A stretch of DNA of 64,000 bases from Flavobacteria bacterium BAL38 (GTDB lineage Bacteria; Bacteroidota; Bacteroidia; Flavobacteriales; Flavobacteriaceae). The notes under the pieces were generated by a model. The model made no database searches. It had not been told where the DNA came from and saw only the letters and a program-made list of their open reading frames with translations. A program made the translations under genes and the position numbers. The stretch lies in the NCBI GenBank assembly GCA_000169355.1, contig AAXX01000008.1:1-64000 (forward strand). The letters are read 5' to 3'. Positions within the stretch are counted from its first letter, which is position 1; every line of letters begins with the position of its first letter. Below are positions 52,031-61,098 of the stretch, piece after piece.

Positions 52031-54199
52031 ATGATTTCGATTACCCAAAAAACGCTTCAGGATTTAGAATTCAATACGGTTTTAGAAACCATCGCTGGTC
52101 GATGTAACACTGATATTGGTGAAGCAAAAGCAATGGCAATAACGCCTTTTAAAAACAAAGAAGAATTGCTTTTTAACTTAAAGCAAACTTCTGAATATTT
52201 ATCTTCGTTTTCTAACAATAACGCCATTCCGAATCACGGATTTGAAAATATCAACTACGAATTAAAATTCTTAGCTATTGAAGATAGTTTCTTGGAAGTG
52301 GGAAGTTTTAAAAAGATTGCGAACCTTTCAGAAACCGCTATTACGTTAATTCAGTTTTTAAAGAAATTCGAAGACTATTATCCAAATCTATATCAAAAAG
52401 CTTCGCAAATTGACATTGTAAAACTGATTTTGCAACGCATTGACGAAGTGGTAGATAAATTCGGAATAATAAAAGACAACGCTTCACCCGATTTGATTGA
52501 TATTCGACGAAATATAAACGTCGTTCGAGGGAAAATCAACCAAAGTTTTGGTATGGCTTTGAGCCAATATAATTCGTTAGGTTACTTAGACGATATTAAA
52601 GAAACGGTTGTTGAAAATCGCAGAGTTTTAGCGGTTTTAGCCATGTACCGAAGAAAAGTGAAAGGTTCTATTTTAGGAAGTTCTAAAACAGGAAGTATTG
52701 CTTATATCGAACCCGAAGCAGCAAAACGTTACTCAAGAGAATTGAACAATTTAGAGTTTGAAGAACGTGAAGAAATAATGCGCATTTTAAAACGTTTAAC
52801 CAATGAAATTCGTCCGTTTACCGAAACTATTGCGGCTTATCAAGACTTTTTAAGTGATGTTGATGTGATTGCTGCAAAAGCGAAATATGCCAATAAAATC
52901 AACGGAATTCTTCCTAATATTATTGAAGAAAAGCGAATGTTTTTTAGAGAAGCCTTCCATCCTATTTTGTATTTAAATAATAAGGAAAAGAAAGCAATTA
53001 CGTATCCACAAACCATCGAATTACATAACGAAAGTCGCATTATTGTAATTTCTGGACCTAATGCTGGTGGAAAAACGATTTCTTTAAAAACCGTTGGCTT
53101 ATTACAATTAATGCTGCAAAGTGGGATATTAATTCCAGTTCACGAACGAAGTGAAACCTTTTTATTCGACAGAATTTTAACAGATATTGGAGATAACCAA
53201 TCTATTGAAAATCATTTAAGTACGTACAGTTACCGATTAAAAAACATGAACTATTTTTTAAAGAAATGTAACGATAAAACCTTATTTTTAATTGATGAGT
53301 TTGGAACCGGTTCCGATCCGGAATTAGGTGGCGCTTTGGCCGAAACCTTTTTGGAAGAATTTTATGCTCGTGAAGCATTCGGAATTATTACTACTCATTA
53401 CAGCAATTTAAAAATATTAGCAAACGAATTACCTTTTGCTTCCAACGCGAACATGATGTTTGATGAGAAATCATTAGAACCTATGTACAAATTGATTTTA
53501 GGTCAAGCCGGAAGTTCATTTACATTCGAAGTCGCACAGAAAAATGGAATTCCATTCGGATTAATAAATCGTGCTAAAAAGAAAATTGAAGGCGGAAAAG
53601 TACGCTTTGACAAAACAATTGCTACACTTCAGAAGGAACGTTCTAAATTGGAAAAAACTTCCTTAAATTTAAAAGAAGAAGAAACCAAAGCGCGTGAAGA
53701 AAGCAAAAAAATGGAATCCATTAATGCCAAAATTCAAGATAAATTAGAGCGATATCAGGAATTATATGATGCGAATCAGCGTTTAATTTATATGGGGCAA
53801 AAAATTGATGATATATCGGAAAGTTACTTCAATAATAAAGACAAAAAGACACTAATTGGTGAGTTTTTGAAAATGGTTGAAATCGAAAATTCGAAACGTA
53901 AAAAACTTTCGGTTAAAGAAAAGAAAGTAAAAGAAGTCATCCAGAAAAAAGTGGAAGAAGAAGTCAAAGTGATTGTGGAGGAAATTCGAGTAGTTAAAAA
54001 AGAAAAAAAAATCAAAGCCAAAATTGAAGAAGAAAACAAACCAAAAGTTACTTTAAAAGTTGGCGACAGAGTTAGAATGATAGATGGAAAAGCGATTGGA
54101 ACCATTGATGTAATCGAAAAAACAAAAGCAACTGTGAATTACGGAATTTTCACATCAAAAGTGAGTTTAGAGCAATTGGAATACGTGCAACCTGTTTAA
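52031..54199 (+). CDS. mutS2: MutS2 family ATPase without Smr domain
   Basis: 722 residues. The clamp/core domains are followed by the ABC-type ATPase with the Walker A loop in ISGPNAGGKTISLKTVGLLQ, the Walker B TLFLIDEFGTGSDPELGGAL and YSNLKILANELPFA, a long coiled-coil linker (IATLQKERSKLEKTSLNLKE onward), and a C-terminal KOW-like stretch (VTLKVGDRVRMIDGKAIGTI). The typical MutS2 ends in a Smr endonuclease domain of about 80 residues, which is absent. This short form appears usual in Flavobacteriia and may need a separate nuclease. MutS2 acts on recombination intermediates or stalled ribosomes. Confidence 0.93.
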   Translation: MISITQKTLQDLEFNTVLETIAGRCNTDIGEAKAMAITPFKNKEELLFNLKQTSEYLSSFSNNNAIPNHGFENINYELKFLAIEDSFLEVGSFKKIANLSETAITLIQFLKKFEDYYPNLYQKASQIDIVKLILQRIDEVVDKFGIIKDNASPDLIDIRRNINVVRGKINQSFGMALSQYNSLGYLDDIKETVVENRRVLAVLAMYRRKVKGSILGSSKTGSIAYIEPEAAKRYSRELNNLEFEEREEIMRILKRLTNEIRPFTETIAAYQDFLSDVDVIAAKAKYANKINGILPNIIEEKRMFFREAFHPILYLNNKEKKAITYPQTIELHNESRIIVISGPNAGGKTISLKTVGLLQLMLQSGILIPVHERSETFLFDRILTDIGDNQSIENHLSTYSYRLKNMNYFLKKCNDKTLFLIDEFGTGSDPELGGALAETFLEEFYAREAFGIITTHYSNLKILANELPFASNANMMFDEKSLEPMYKLILGQAGSSFTFEVAQKNGIPFGLINRAKKKIEGGKVRFDKTIATLQKERSKLEKTSLNLKEEETKAREESKKMESINAKIQDKLERYQELYDANQRLIYMGQKIDDISESYFNNKDKKTLIGEFLKMVEIENSKRKKLSVKEKKVKEVIQKKVEEEVKVIVEEIRVVKKEKKIKAKIEEENKPKVTLKVGDRVRMIDGKAIGTIDVIEKTKATVNYGIFTSKVSLEQLEYVQPV

Positions 54200-54267
54200 G
54201 TTATACAGAGTTTTTTCAATTACTTAATTTTTTAAAAATCTGTGTTCCTTTTTTTAAAAATTAAAGA

Positions 54268-54301
54268 TTGAACTTGACATTAAACTTGACATTGAACTTG
54301 A
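54268..54301. repeat. Tandem 12-nt repeat TTGAACTTGACA (three units)
   Basis: TTGAACTTGACA (54268), TTAAACTTGACA (54280) and TTGAACTTGA (54292) are tandem units in the gap between mutS2 and the DCC gene. Confidence 0.7.
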
Positions 54302-54304
54302 TTT

Positions 54305-54727
54305 ATGGAAATACAAGACTTACCACAAGATAAAAAAATTATACTTTTTGACGGTGTTTGCAACCTTTGCAATTCATCTGTTCAATATATTATAAAACAG
54401 GATAAAAAAGATATTTTTCGATTTGTATCCTTGCAATCAGAATTAGGTCAAAAAATTTTAAAACAAATTGGAATTAATCCCATTCACACTGATAGCATTG
54501 TATTGTATGAACCTGGAATCTCTTATTATTACAAGTCTACAGCCGCTTTAGAAATCGCAAAAGGATTAAATGGAATATTTACTTTAGCTACTGTTTTTAA
54601 GTTGTTACCTTTAGGAATTCGAGATATTATTTACGATTATGTTGCAAGAAATCGCTACAAATGGTATGGAAAAAAAGAAGCGTGTATGATTCCAACTCCT
54701 GAATTAAAAGCCAAGTTTCTAGAATAG
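54305..54727 (+). CDS. Thiol-disulfide oxidoreductase, DCC family
   Basis: 140 residues. The defining motif is LFDGVCNLCNSSVQYIIKQD (D-G-x-C-x-x-C), followed by RFVSLQSELGQKILKQ and the C-terminal GIRDIIYDYVARNRYKWYGKK typical of the DCC1-like family. The CxxC pair suggests thioredoxin-like redox activity, but a partner is not known. It directly follows a tandem 12-nt repeat. Confidence 0.93.
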   Translation: MEIQDLPQDKKIILFDGVCNLCNSSVQYIIKQDKKDIFRFVSLQSELGQKILKQIGINPIHTDSIVLYEPGISYYYKSTAALEIAKGLNGIFTLATVFKLLPLGIRDIIYDYVARNRYKWYGKKEACMIPTPELKAKFLE

Positions 54728-54769
54728 ATTTATATGATAATTATCAGGTAATAAACCATTAGTTCTATT

Positions 54770-54777
54770 TATCTTTG
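54770..54777 (+). promoter_or_regulatory. Candidate -7 box (TATCTTTG)
   Basis: TATCTTTG fits TAnnTTTG and lies 22 nt upstream of the small ORF at 54800. There is no clear -33 element. Confidence 0.4.
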
Positions 54778-54799
54778 TATAAATCTAACCTTTGTAACT

Positions 54800-54943
54800 A
54801 TGGCAAATTTATTATTACCACTTTATTCATGGGGAAATGGGGCTTTTATTATGATTGCAATATTTGCAGTTGTAATTATTGGTTTAGTTGGCGCAGTAAT
54901 GCTAATGATGAATAGTGATAAAAAGAAAAAAAACGACCAGTAA
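54800..54943 (+). CDS. 47-residue single-helix membrane protein
   Basis: It starts MANLLLPLYSWGNGAFIMIA, continues into a single helix (IFAVVIIGLVGAVMLMMN) and ends in a basic tail SDKKKKNDQ. It has its own -7 box and a perfect terminator that overlaps its stop codon. Together these make a compact transcription unit and support a real gene. I do not recognise a family. Confidence 0.6.
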   Translation: MANLLLPLYSWGNGAFIMIAIFAVVIIGLVGAVMLMMNSDKKKKNDQ

Positions 54944-54957
54944 TACTGGTCGTTTTT
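54929..54957. terminator. Bidirectional terminator overlapping the small-protein stop
   Basis: AAAAACGACCAGTA (54929-54942) pairs perfectly with TACTGGTCGTTTTT (54944-54957). It serves the plus-strand small gene and the minus-strand T9SS gene. Confidence 0.85.
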
Positions 54958-54976
54958 AGTTTATTTATTAAAGAAA

Positions 54977-55726
54977 TTATTGTTTGATAAATTTCTTAGT
55001 AGTTTTTCCTTCTGAAGCTTCAATAGTTATAAAGTATACTCCTGCATTCAAATCAGAAACATTAACTTGAGTTAAAACTCCTTGTTGGTTTTTAACCATT
55101 CTTCCATTAACATCTGTAATATATACAGTTTTAATTTCTAAACTATTTGAATTAGAAATGTTTAAAACATTAGTAGCAGGATTTGGGTAAATAAAGATAG
55201 AGTTTGAATTAAAGTCTGAAGAAGAAGCAGTAGTTTCTGTAACACCATTTAGTGTAATAGAAATATTACTCCAAGTTCCAGAATTTGTTGCGGGATTAGC
55301 ATCTGCATAACCGTTACCTATAAAAATTGCATAATTAGGATTTGCTGTAAAATCAATAGGAGTTGCTAAAGTAATTGTTCCCGATACAATTGTCCCTATA
55401 GTAGCTGAACCACCATTAGCCCAAAATTGACGATCAGGTGCTCCGAAATTACTATATCCACCTCCTTGAAATAATAAATTTGCTGTGCTCAAAACGTTAC
55501 TATCTGTAACAGCAATTGTCAAATCATCAGCATAAGTATCTGCAAAAGAAGCATCTAGTGTTGCAGATATAGTAACACTGGTTAAAGTACCTTGTAATTC
55601 TCCTGCATCATAAAGTAAACCAAAAGTAGCACCATTAAAAGATATTGGGCCAGGTAAATTTAGATTTACTTGAGCAAACGCATTAACACCTACAAATGTT
55701 AATAATAAAAGTAATGTTTTTTTCAT
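54977..55726 (-). CDS. Secreted protein with type A T9SS sorting domain
   Basis: 249 residues. The signal peptide is MKKTLLLLLTFVGVNAFAQ. A beta-rich domain follows (LNLPGPISFNGATFGLLYDA, GTIVSGTITLATPIDFTANP, YAIFIGNGYADANPATNSGT), and then the C-terminal sorting domain FIYPNPATNVLNISNSNSLE with a DVNGRMVKNQ block and an ending GVYFITIEASEGKTTKKFIK. The domain directs export by the type IX secretion system across the outer membrane, a Bacteroidota-specific route. The cargo function is unknown. Confidence 0.92.
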   Translation of the reverse strand: MKKTLLLLLTFVGVNAFAQVNLNLPGPISFNGATFGLLYDAGELQGTLTSVTISATLDASFADTYADDLTIAVTDSNVLSTANLLFQGGGYSNFGAPDRQFWANGGSATIGTIVSGTITLATPIDFTANPNYAIFIGNGYADANPATNSGTWSNISITLNGVTETTASSSDFNSNSIFIYPNPATNVLNISNSNSLEIKTVYITDVNGRMVKNQQGVLTQVNVSDLNAGVYFITIEASEGKTTKKFIKQ

Positions 55727-55996
55727 ATTTAAATTGGTTTTTATAATTGACCAAATTTAGCAATTAAATTTCATAAATAAATATTAAAATTTCATTTTTT
55801 TTTGAACTCAGAAGAAATTTTAACGTTTTACTCTTTTGAAAATAAACTATTTAGCAATTTTTAACAAGAATTATTTAATTAAAATATTTAAAAAATAAGT
55901 ACAAAATTCATTACTAAAATACATAGTAATAAAAAAGCTATCCTAATTCAAACAAATTAGAATAGCTTTTAGCTTTAAAAGTATACTATTAAAAAA
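55727..55996. other. Intergenic region upstream of the T9SS gene and downstream of proline dehydrogenase
   Basis: 270 nt, very AT-rich. It holds the terminator at 55933-55970. I see no gene or other repeat in the rest. Confidence 0.6.
55933..55970 (-). terminator. Terminator of proline dehydrogenase
   Basis: AAAAGCTAT (55933-55941) pairs with ATAGCTTTT (55962-55970), and an inner stem CTAATT/AATTAG extends the hairpin. It lies 27 nt after the stop at 55997. Confidence 0.75.
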
Positions 55997-57163
55997 TTAC
56001 AACTTTCTACGTTCTTTTTCTTTCTTGATTAGCGTTAACTCTCTACTTGTTTGTCCAGCTACTGAAGTATTTTCTTCAGCTCTTCTTATCAAGTAAGGCA
56101 TAACATCTCTAACTGGTCCAAATGGCAAATATTTAGCCACATTATAACCTACAGCAGCTAAATTAAAACTGATGTTATCACTCATTCCTAGTAATTGCCC
56201 GAAGAAAATGCGTTTATCATTTTTAGCAATTCCTTTTTCTTCCATTAATTGCATCAATTTATACGAACTTTCCTCATTATGAGTTCCGGCAAAAACAGCC
56301 ATAATATCTAAATGTTCCACCATGTATGAAACGGCAGCATCATAATTAATATCGGTAGCCTCTTTAGATTCGCAAATTGGCGATTTTTGCCCACGCTCTG
56401 CTGCTCTATCGTTTTCTTTTTCCATGTAAGCTCCACGAACTAATTTCATTCCGATGTAAAATCCTTCCGCTTTTGCTTGGTCGTGAATATTTTTTAAATA
56501 ATCCAATCGATCCCAACGATACATTTGCAATGTATTAAAAACAATCGCTTTTTGTTTGTTGTATTTGCGCATCATGTCGGTTACAATAGCATCTGCAGCG
56601 TCTTGCATCCAACTTTCCTCAGCGTCTATTAACAATAAGACATCTTTTTCAAATGCCGTTTTACAAGCAATATCAAAACGTTCGATTACTCTGTTCCATT
56701 CCTTTTGTTCGTTTTCGGTTAAATAAGCCTTCTCTCCTACTTTTTCGTATAATGCTAACCGTCCAAAACCAGTTGGTTTAAATACTGCAAAAGGAATTGC
56801 ATCTCGTTCTTTTGCAAATTCAATTGTTTTTAAAGTCATTGTTAAAGCAGCATCAAACTGCTTCTCTTCTTCTTTACCTTCTACCGAATAATCTAAAACC
56901 GAAGAAACTCCTTTTGTATACATTTTATCAACAACACGCAAACAATCTACTTCATTTACACCTCCACAAAAATGATCAAAAACTGTAGAACGAATTAATC
57001 CCTCAACTGGCAAATGAGCCTTTAAAGCAAAATTTGTAACAGCAGTACCTATTTTTACTAAAGGCTGACTATCAATTAATTTGAATAAAAAATAAGCTCT
57101 TTCTAATTCTGTATCACTTTTTAATGAAAAAGCGACTTCTGTATTGTCAAATATTTTGTTCAT
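55997..57163 (-). CDS. Proline dehydrogenase
   Basis: 388 residues from MNKIFDNTEVAFSLKSDTEL. An ATG eight codons upstream gives a poor fit. Monofunctional ProDH (FAD TIM barrel) features include VLDYSVEGKEEEKQFDAAL, GFYIGMKLVRGAYMEKENDR, FGQLLGMSDNISFNLA and VAKYLPFGPVRDVMPYLIRR. It oxidises proline to pyrroline-5-carboxylate at the inner membrane. It diverges from aroB, an arrangement found in many Flavobacteriaceae. Confidence 0.93.
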   Translation of the reverse strand: MNKIFDNTEVAFSLKSDTELERAYFLFKLIDSQPLVKIGTAVTNFALKAHLPVEGLIRSTVFDHFCGGVNEVDCLRVVDKMYTKGVSSVLDYSVEGKEEEKQFDAALTMTLKTIEFAKERDAIPFAVFKPTGFGRLALYEKVGEKAYLTENEQKEWNRVIERFDIACKTAFEKDVLLLIDAEESWMQDAADAIVTDMMRKYNKQKAIVFNTLQMYRWDRLDYLKNIHDQAKAEGFYIGMKLVRGAYMEKENDRAAERGQKSPICESKEATDINYDAAVSYMVEHLDIMAVFAGTHNEESSYKLMQLMEEKGIAKNDKRIFFGQLLGMSDNISFNLAAVGYNVAKYLPFGPVRDVMPYLIRRAEENTSVAGQTSRELTLIKKEKERRKL

Positions 57164-57258
57164 GATGATTTTAATAAAAAGCGACACAAATATACAGTAG
57201 TTTTTACGAATTTTAAATAAAAAATGCCTTATTTTGCAATAATATTCAACCTTTTTTC

Positions 57259-58326
57259 ATGCAAACAATTCAAGCCAATAATTACAATGTTTACTTTGAT
57301 ACTTCAGGATATAACTTCTTAGCATCTAGTTTAGTTACTAGTAATTACTCAAAAATATTTATTTTAGTAGACGAATATACGTCGCAATTTTGTTTGCCTC
57401 ATTTATTAAATAATTTGGCAACTGAAATAGAAATAGAAATTATCGAATTAGAAGCTGGTGAAATTCACAAGAATATTGGAACTTGTACAGAAGTATGGGC
57501 TGCTTTATCTGAATTAGGAGCCGACAGAAAAAGTATTGTTCTAAATTTAGGAGGAGGTGTTGTTTCGGATTTAGGCGGATTTGTGGCTTGTACTTTTAAA
57601 AGAGGAATCGATTTTATTAACATTCCTACAACTTTGCTCGCTATGGTGGATGCCTCTATTGGTGGAAAAAACGGAGTTGATTTAGATAACTTAAAAAATC
57701 AAATTGGAATTATTCGCGAGCCAAAAGCAGTTATTATTGATACAGAATTTTTAACCACTTTACCACATAACGAAATGCGTTCTGGTTTAGCCGAAATGCT
57801 AAAACATGGATTAATTTACGACAAAAAATATTGGAATAAATTTAAAAACTTAAAAGACTTAAGTACAGATGATTTAAACGAATTAATTCATGAATCAATT
57901 CAAATAAAAAATACCATTGTTTGCGAAGATTTAACTGAAAACGGAATCAGAAAATCATTAAATTTCGGTCACACTCTAGGACATGCTATTGAAAGTTATT
58001 TTTTAGAAAATGAAGAAAAAACAAACCTTCTTCATGGTGAAGCAATTGCCATAGGAATGATTTTAGAAAGCTACATTTCTAGAGAGAAAGAATTAATAAC
58101 CAATGAAGAATATCAAGAAATCAAATATATTATTAATGATATTTTTGAACGAGTAGAATTTAACAAATTGGACATAGATGAAATTATTAAACTTTTGATT
58201 TTTGATAAAAAAAATGAATTTGGTAAAGTGCAATTTGCACTCCTAGATGGAATAGGAAAAATAAAAATCAATCAAGAAACAAATAATGAATTGATTATCA
58301 AGGCTTTTAACGATTATTTCATCTGA
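57259..58326 (+). CDS. aroB: 3-dehydroquinate synthase
   Basis: 355 residues. NAD-binding and active-site blocks include LGADRKSIVLNLGGGVVSDL, NIPTTLLAMVDASIGGKNGV and the zinc ligands in EMLKHGLIYDK, GHTLGHAIE and LLHGEAIAIGM. It makes 3-dehydroquinate from DAHP in the shikimate pathway. The start at 57259 fits the family N-terminus. Confidence 0.96.
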   Translation: MQTIQANNYNVYFDTSGYNFLASSLVTSNYSKIFILVDEYTSQFCLPHLLNNLATEIEIEIIELEAGEIHKNIGTCTEVWAALSELGADRKSIVLNLGGGVVSDLGGFVACTFKRGIDFINIPTTLLAMVDASIGGKNGVDLDNLKNQIGIIREPKAVIIDTEFLTTLPHNEMRSGLAEMLKHGLIYDKKYWNKFKNLKDLSTDDLNELIHESIQIKNTIVCEDLTENGIRKSLNFGHTLGHAIESYFLENEEKTNLLHGEAIAIGMILESYISREKELITNEEYQEIKYIINDIFERVEFNKLDIDEIIKLLIFDKKNEFGKVQFALLDGIGKIKINQETNNELIIKAFNDYFI

Positions 58327-58369
58327 TTATTTTTTTTTATTTTCTTTAAATAATAGCCATTTTATTTTC

Positions 58370-58377
58370 TAACTTTG
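58370..58377 (+). promoter_or_regulatory. Candidate -7 box (TAACTTTG) for the speA region
   Basis: TAACTTTG lies 6 nt before the ATG of a 59-codon ORF and about 240 nt before speA. If transcription starts about 7 nt downstream, the 59-codon ORF would be virtually leaderless or untranslated. Confidence 0.45.
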
Positions 58378-58382
58378 CGTTC

Positions 58383-58562
58383 ATGAAAGAAAACTACAAT
58401 TCGAATAATCACAATAAAAAATTTAATAATAAAAGCAACGACTTATCTATTATTGAACTTTTATTTTTTTCTATTTTTTGCTTTCATATAATCGATTTAT
58501 TTATGCTTTCGAAGACGTTTAGTGAAAAACTTCCTATTCGATTTGCAAATATTAGAGTTTGA
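58383..58562 (+). CDS. 59-codon ORF upstream of speA, possible leader peptide
   Basis: It starts MKENYNSNNHNKKFNNKSND and has one hydrophobic stretch (LSIIELLFFSIFCFHIIDLF), ending KLPIRFANIRV. It stops 54 nt before speA and begins only 6 nt after a -7 box. It could be a leader peptide or attenuator ORF sensing polyamines or arginine, or a chance ORF in AT-rich DNA. Seven Asn in the first 20 codons and one Arg-rich tail end are the only composition features. No family is recognised. Confidence 0.35.
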   Translation: MKENYNSNNHNKKFNNKSNDLSIIELLFFSIFCFHIIDLFMLSKTFSEKLPIRFANIRV

Positions 58563-58616
58563 AATTGAATTATTAAATCAAATTTTTAATTCAATAATTT
58601 AATTCAAATTTTCAAA

Positions 58617-60026
58617 ATGAACACTAAATATTCAGACTTAATAAATCAAACTTTTTATTTTCCTCAAGAAGAATTTACTTTAAACAAAGACGAATTACAA
58701 TTTCATGGTATCGACTTAATGAAATTAGTAGAAGAATATGGTACTCCTTTAAAATTTACCTATTTACCTAAAATATCACAGAATATTAATAGAGCTAAAA
58801 TGTGGTTTAGAAATTCAATGGAAAAACATGGTTACGAAGCCAAATATTTCTATTGCTATTGTACTAAAAGTTCTCATTTTGAATTTATTTTGAATGAAGC
58901 ATTAAAAAATAATATTCACATAGAAACATCTTCTGCTTTTGACATCGATATTGTTGAAAATTTAATGGCGCAAGGAAAAATTAATAAAAATTCCTTTGTG
59001 GTTTGTAATGGCTTTAAAAGAGCTCAGTATGTTACTAATATTGCACGTTTAATAAATAACGGACATAAGAATACTATTCCTGTAATTGATAATTTTGAAG
59101 AATTAGATTTATTACAAGAAGAAATTGATGGTAAATTTAAAATTGGAATTCGAATTGCTGCTGAAGAAGAACCAAAATTTGAGTTTTATACTTCAAGATT
59201 AGGAATTGGATACAAAGATATTCTACCTTTTTACCGTAAGCAAATAGCTGATAATAAAAAAGTTGAGTTAAAAATGCTTCACTTTTTTATTAATGCAGGA
59301 ATTAGAGACACAGCCTATTACTGGAACGAGTTATTAAAGTGTATGAAAGTATACATTGCTTTAAAAAAGGAATGTCCTTCATTAGATAGTTTAAATATTG
59401 GTGGTGGATTTCCAATTAAAAACTCATTAGCTTTTGATTACGATTACCAATACATGGTAGATGAAATTTTAAATCAAATTAAAATTGCTTGTGACGATGC
59501 TGAAGTAGAAGTTCCTCACATTTTTACAGAGTTTGGCTCATTTACAGTTGGTGAAGCTGGAGGTGCTTTATACCAAGTTCTTTATCAAAAGAAACAAAAT
59601 GATAGAGAAAACTGGAACATGATTGATTCTTCTTTCATTACTACCCTACCAGATACTTGGGCTATAAATAAGCGTTTTGTAATGATGGCTGTAAATCGCT
59701 GGAATGATACTTACGAGCGTGTATTGCTTGGAGGTTTAACCTGTGATGGAGATGATTATTATAATTCAGAACAACACATGAATGCTGTTTATTTACCAAA
59801 ATACAATAAAGAAAAACCATTGTATATTGGTTTTTTCAACACAGGAGCTTATCAAGAAACAATTGGAGGTTTTGGTGGATTAAGTCACTGCATTTTACCA
59901 CAGCCAAAACATATTTTAATTGATAAAGATAAAAACGGAATAATTGCTACAGAAGTTTTCGCTGAACAACAAAAAGCTGAAGATGTATTAGCTATTTTAG
60001 GATATAACAAAAACAAAGAACAATAA
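58617..60026 (+). CDS. speA: Arginine decarboxylase, alanine-racemase-fold type
   Basis: 469 residues. The N-terminal PLP lysine lies in KYFYCYCTKSSHFEFI, followed by FVVCNGFKRAQYVTNIARLI, KIGIRIAAEEEPKFEFYTSR, LNIGGGFPIKN and EFGSFTVGEAGG. The C-terminal VLLGGLTCDGDDYYNSE closes the barrel. It converts arginine to agmatine as the first step of polyamine synthesis in Bacteroidota. The gene for agmatine processing (agmatinase or agmatine deiminase) is not adjacent; a deoxyhypusine-synthase-like gene follows after 11 nt. Confidence 0.92.
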   Translation: MNTKYSDLINQTFYFPQEEFTLNKDELQFHGIDLMKLVEEYGTPLKFTYLPKISQNINRAKMWFRNSMEKHGYEAKYFYCYCTKSSHFEFILNEALKNNIHIETSSAFDIDIVENLMAQGKINKNSFVVCNGFKRAQYVTNIARLINNGHKNTIPVIDNFEELDLLQEEIDGKFKIGIRIAAEEEPKFEFYTSRLGIGYKDILPFYRKQIADNKKVELKMLHFFINAGIRDTAYYWNELLKCMKVYIALKKECPSLDSLNIGGGFPIKNSLAFDYDYQYMVDEILNQIKIACDDAEVEVPHIFTEFGSFTVGEAGGALYQVLYQKKQNDRENWNMIDSSFITTLPDTWAINKRFVMMAVNRWNDTYERVLLGGLTCDGDDYYNSEQHMNAVYLPKYNKEKPLYIGFFNTGAYQETIGGFGGLSHCILPQPKHILIDKDKNGIIATEVFAEQQKAEDVLAILGYNKNKEQ

Positions 60027-60037
60027 ATCAAAATAAG

Positions 60038-61012
60038 ATGAATAAAGGACCAGTTAGTCAGTTTATTGAAAAACATTATCTTCACTTTAACTCTGCCGCT
60101 TTAGTTGATGCTGCAAAAGGTTACGAAGAACATTTATTAGACAACGGAAAGATGATGATTACTTTAGCAGGTGCCATGAGTACTGCTGAACTTGGTAAAT
60201 CTTTAGCTGAAATGATTCGTCAAGATAAAGTACATATTATTTCATGTACTGGTGCAAATTTAGAAGAAGATATTATGAACCTTGTTGCTCATAATTCTTA
60301 TAAAAGAGTTCCAAATTACAGAGATTTAAGTCCACAAGAAGAATGGGATTTGTTAGAAAATCACTATAACCGTGTAACTGACACTTGTATTCCAGAGGAA
60401 GAAGCTTTTAGAAGACTTCAGTCACACTTATTTGACATATGGAATAATGCAGATTCAAAAGGAGAAAGATATTTTCCACATGAATTTATGTATCAAATGA
60501 TTAATTCTGGTGTTTTAAAACAATATTACGAAATTGATCCTGCTGATTCTTGGATGGTAGCTGCAGCAGAAAAAAACTTACCTATTGTTGTTCCAGGATG
60601 GGAAGATAGTACTATGGGAAATATTTTTTCATCGTATTGCATTAAAGGAGAATTCAAAGCTACTACAATGAAAAGTGGTATTGAATACATGATGTGGTTA
60701 GCAGATTGGTATCCTAAAAACTGTGCTGGAAAAGGAATTGGTTTCTTTCAAATTGGTGGAGGTATTGCAGGAGACTTTCCTATTTGTGTAGTTCCAATGC
60801 TTTATCAAGATATGGAAATGCATGATGTGCCTTTTTGGAGCTATTTTTGCCAGATTTCTGATTCAACAACAAGTTATGGTTCGTATTCTGGAGCAGTTCC
60901 AAACGAAAAAATTACTTGGGGTAAATTAGATATTCATACTCCAAAATTCATCGTAGAGTCTGACGCTACGATAGTTGCGCCTTTAATGTTTGCTTACATT
61001 TTAGGATGGTAA
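60038..61012 (+). CDS. Deoxyhypusine synthase-like enzyme
   Basis: 324 residues. It has the DHS fold: ITLAGAMSTAELGKSLAEMI, IISCTGANLEEDIMNLV, PIVVPGWEDSTMGNIFSS, FFQIGGGIAGDFPICVVP. The catalytic lysine motif SGAVPNEKITWGKLDI has Lys296 matching the reactive lysine (human Lys329) that takes the aminobutyl group of spermidine. Bacteria have no eIF5A, so bacterial homologues act on another acceptor, for example putrescine (homospermidine-type) or agmatine. It probably shares an operon with speA. Confidence 0.9.
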   Translation: MNKGPVSQFIEKHYLHFNSAALVDAAKGYEEHLLDNGKMMITLAGAMSTAELGKSLAEMIRQDKVHIISCTGANLEEDIMNLVAHNSYKRVPNYRDLSPQEEWDLLENHYNRVTDTCIPEEEAFRRLQSHLFDIWNNADSKGERYFPHEFMYQMINSGVLKQYYEIDPADSWMVAAAEKNLPIVVPGWEDSTMGNIFSSYCIKGEFKATTMKSGIEYMMWLADWYPKNCAGKGIGFFQIGGGIAGDFPICVVPMLYQDMEMHDVPFWSYFCQISDSTTSYGSYSGAVPNEKITWGKLDIHTPKFIVESDATIVAPLMFAYILGW

Positions 61013-61039
61013 AAAAAATTAAAAAAAAATTAATTTTGC

Positions 61040-61070
61040 TTGAAAATATAAGTTTAGGATAGTACATTTG
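61040..61070 (+). promoter_or_regulatory. Promoter of the acidic-protein gene
   Basis: TTG at 61040-61042, a 20-nt spacer and TACATTTG at 61063-61070 match the Bacteroidota consensus. The ATG is at 61099. Confidence 0.6.
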
Positions 61071-61098
61071 ACAAAAATACAAGATTAAAACCTACCCA

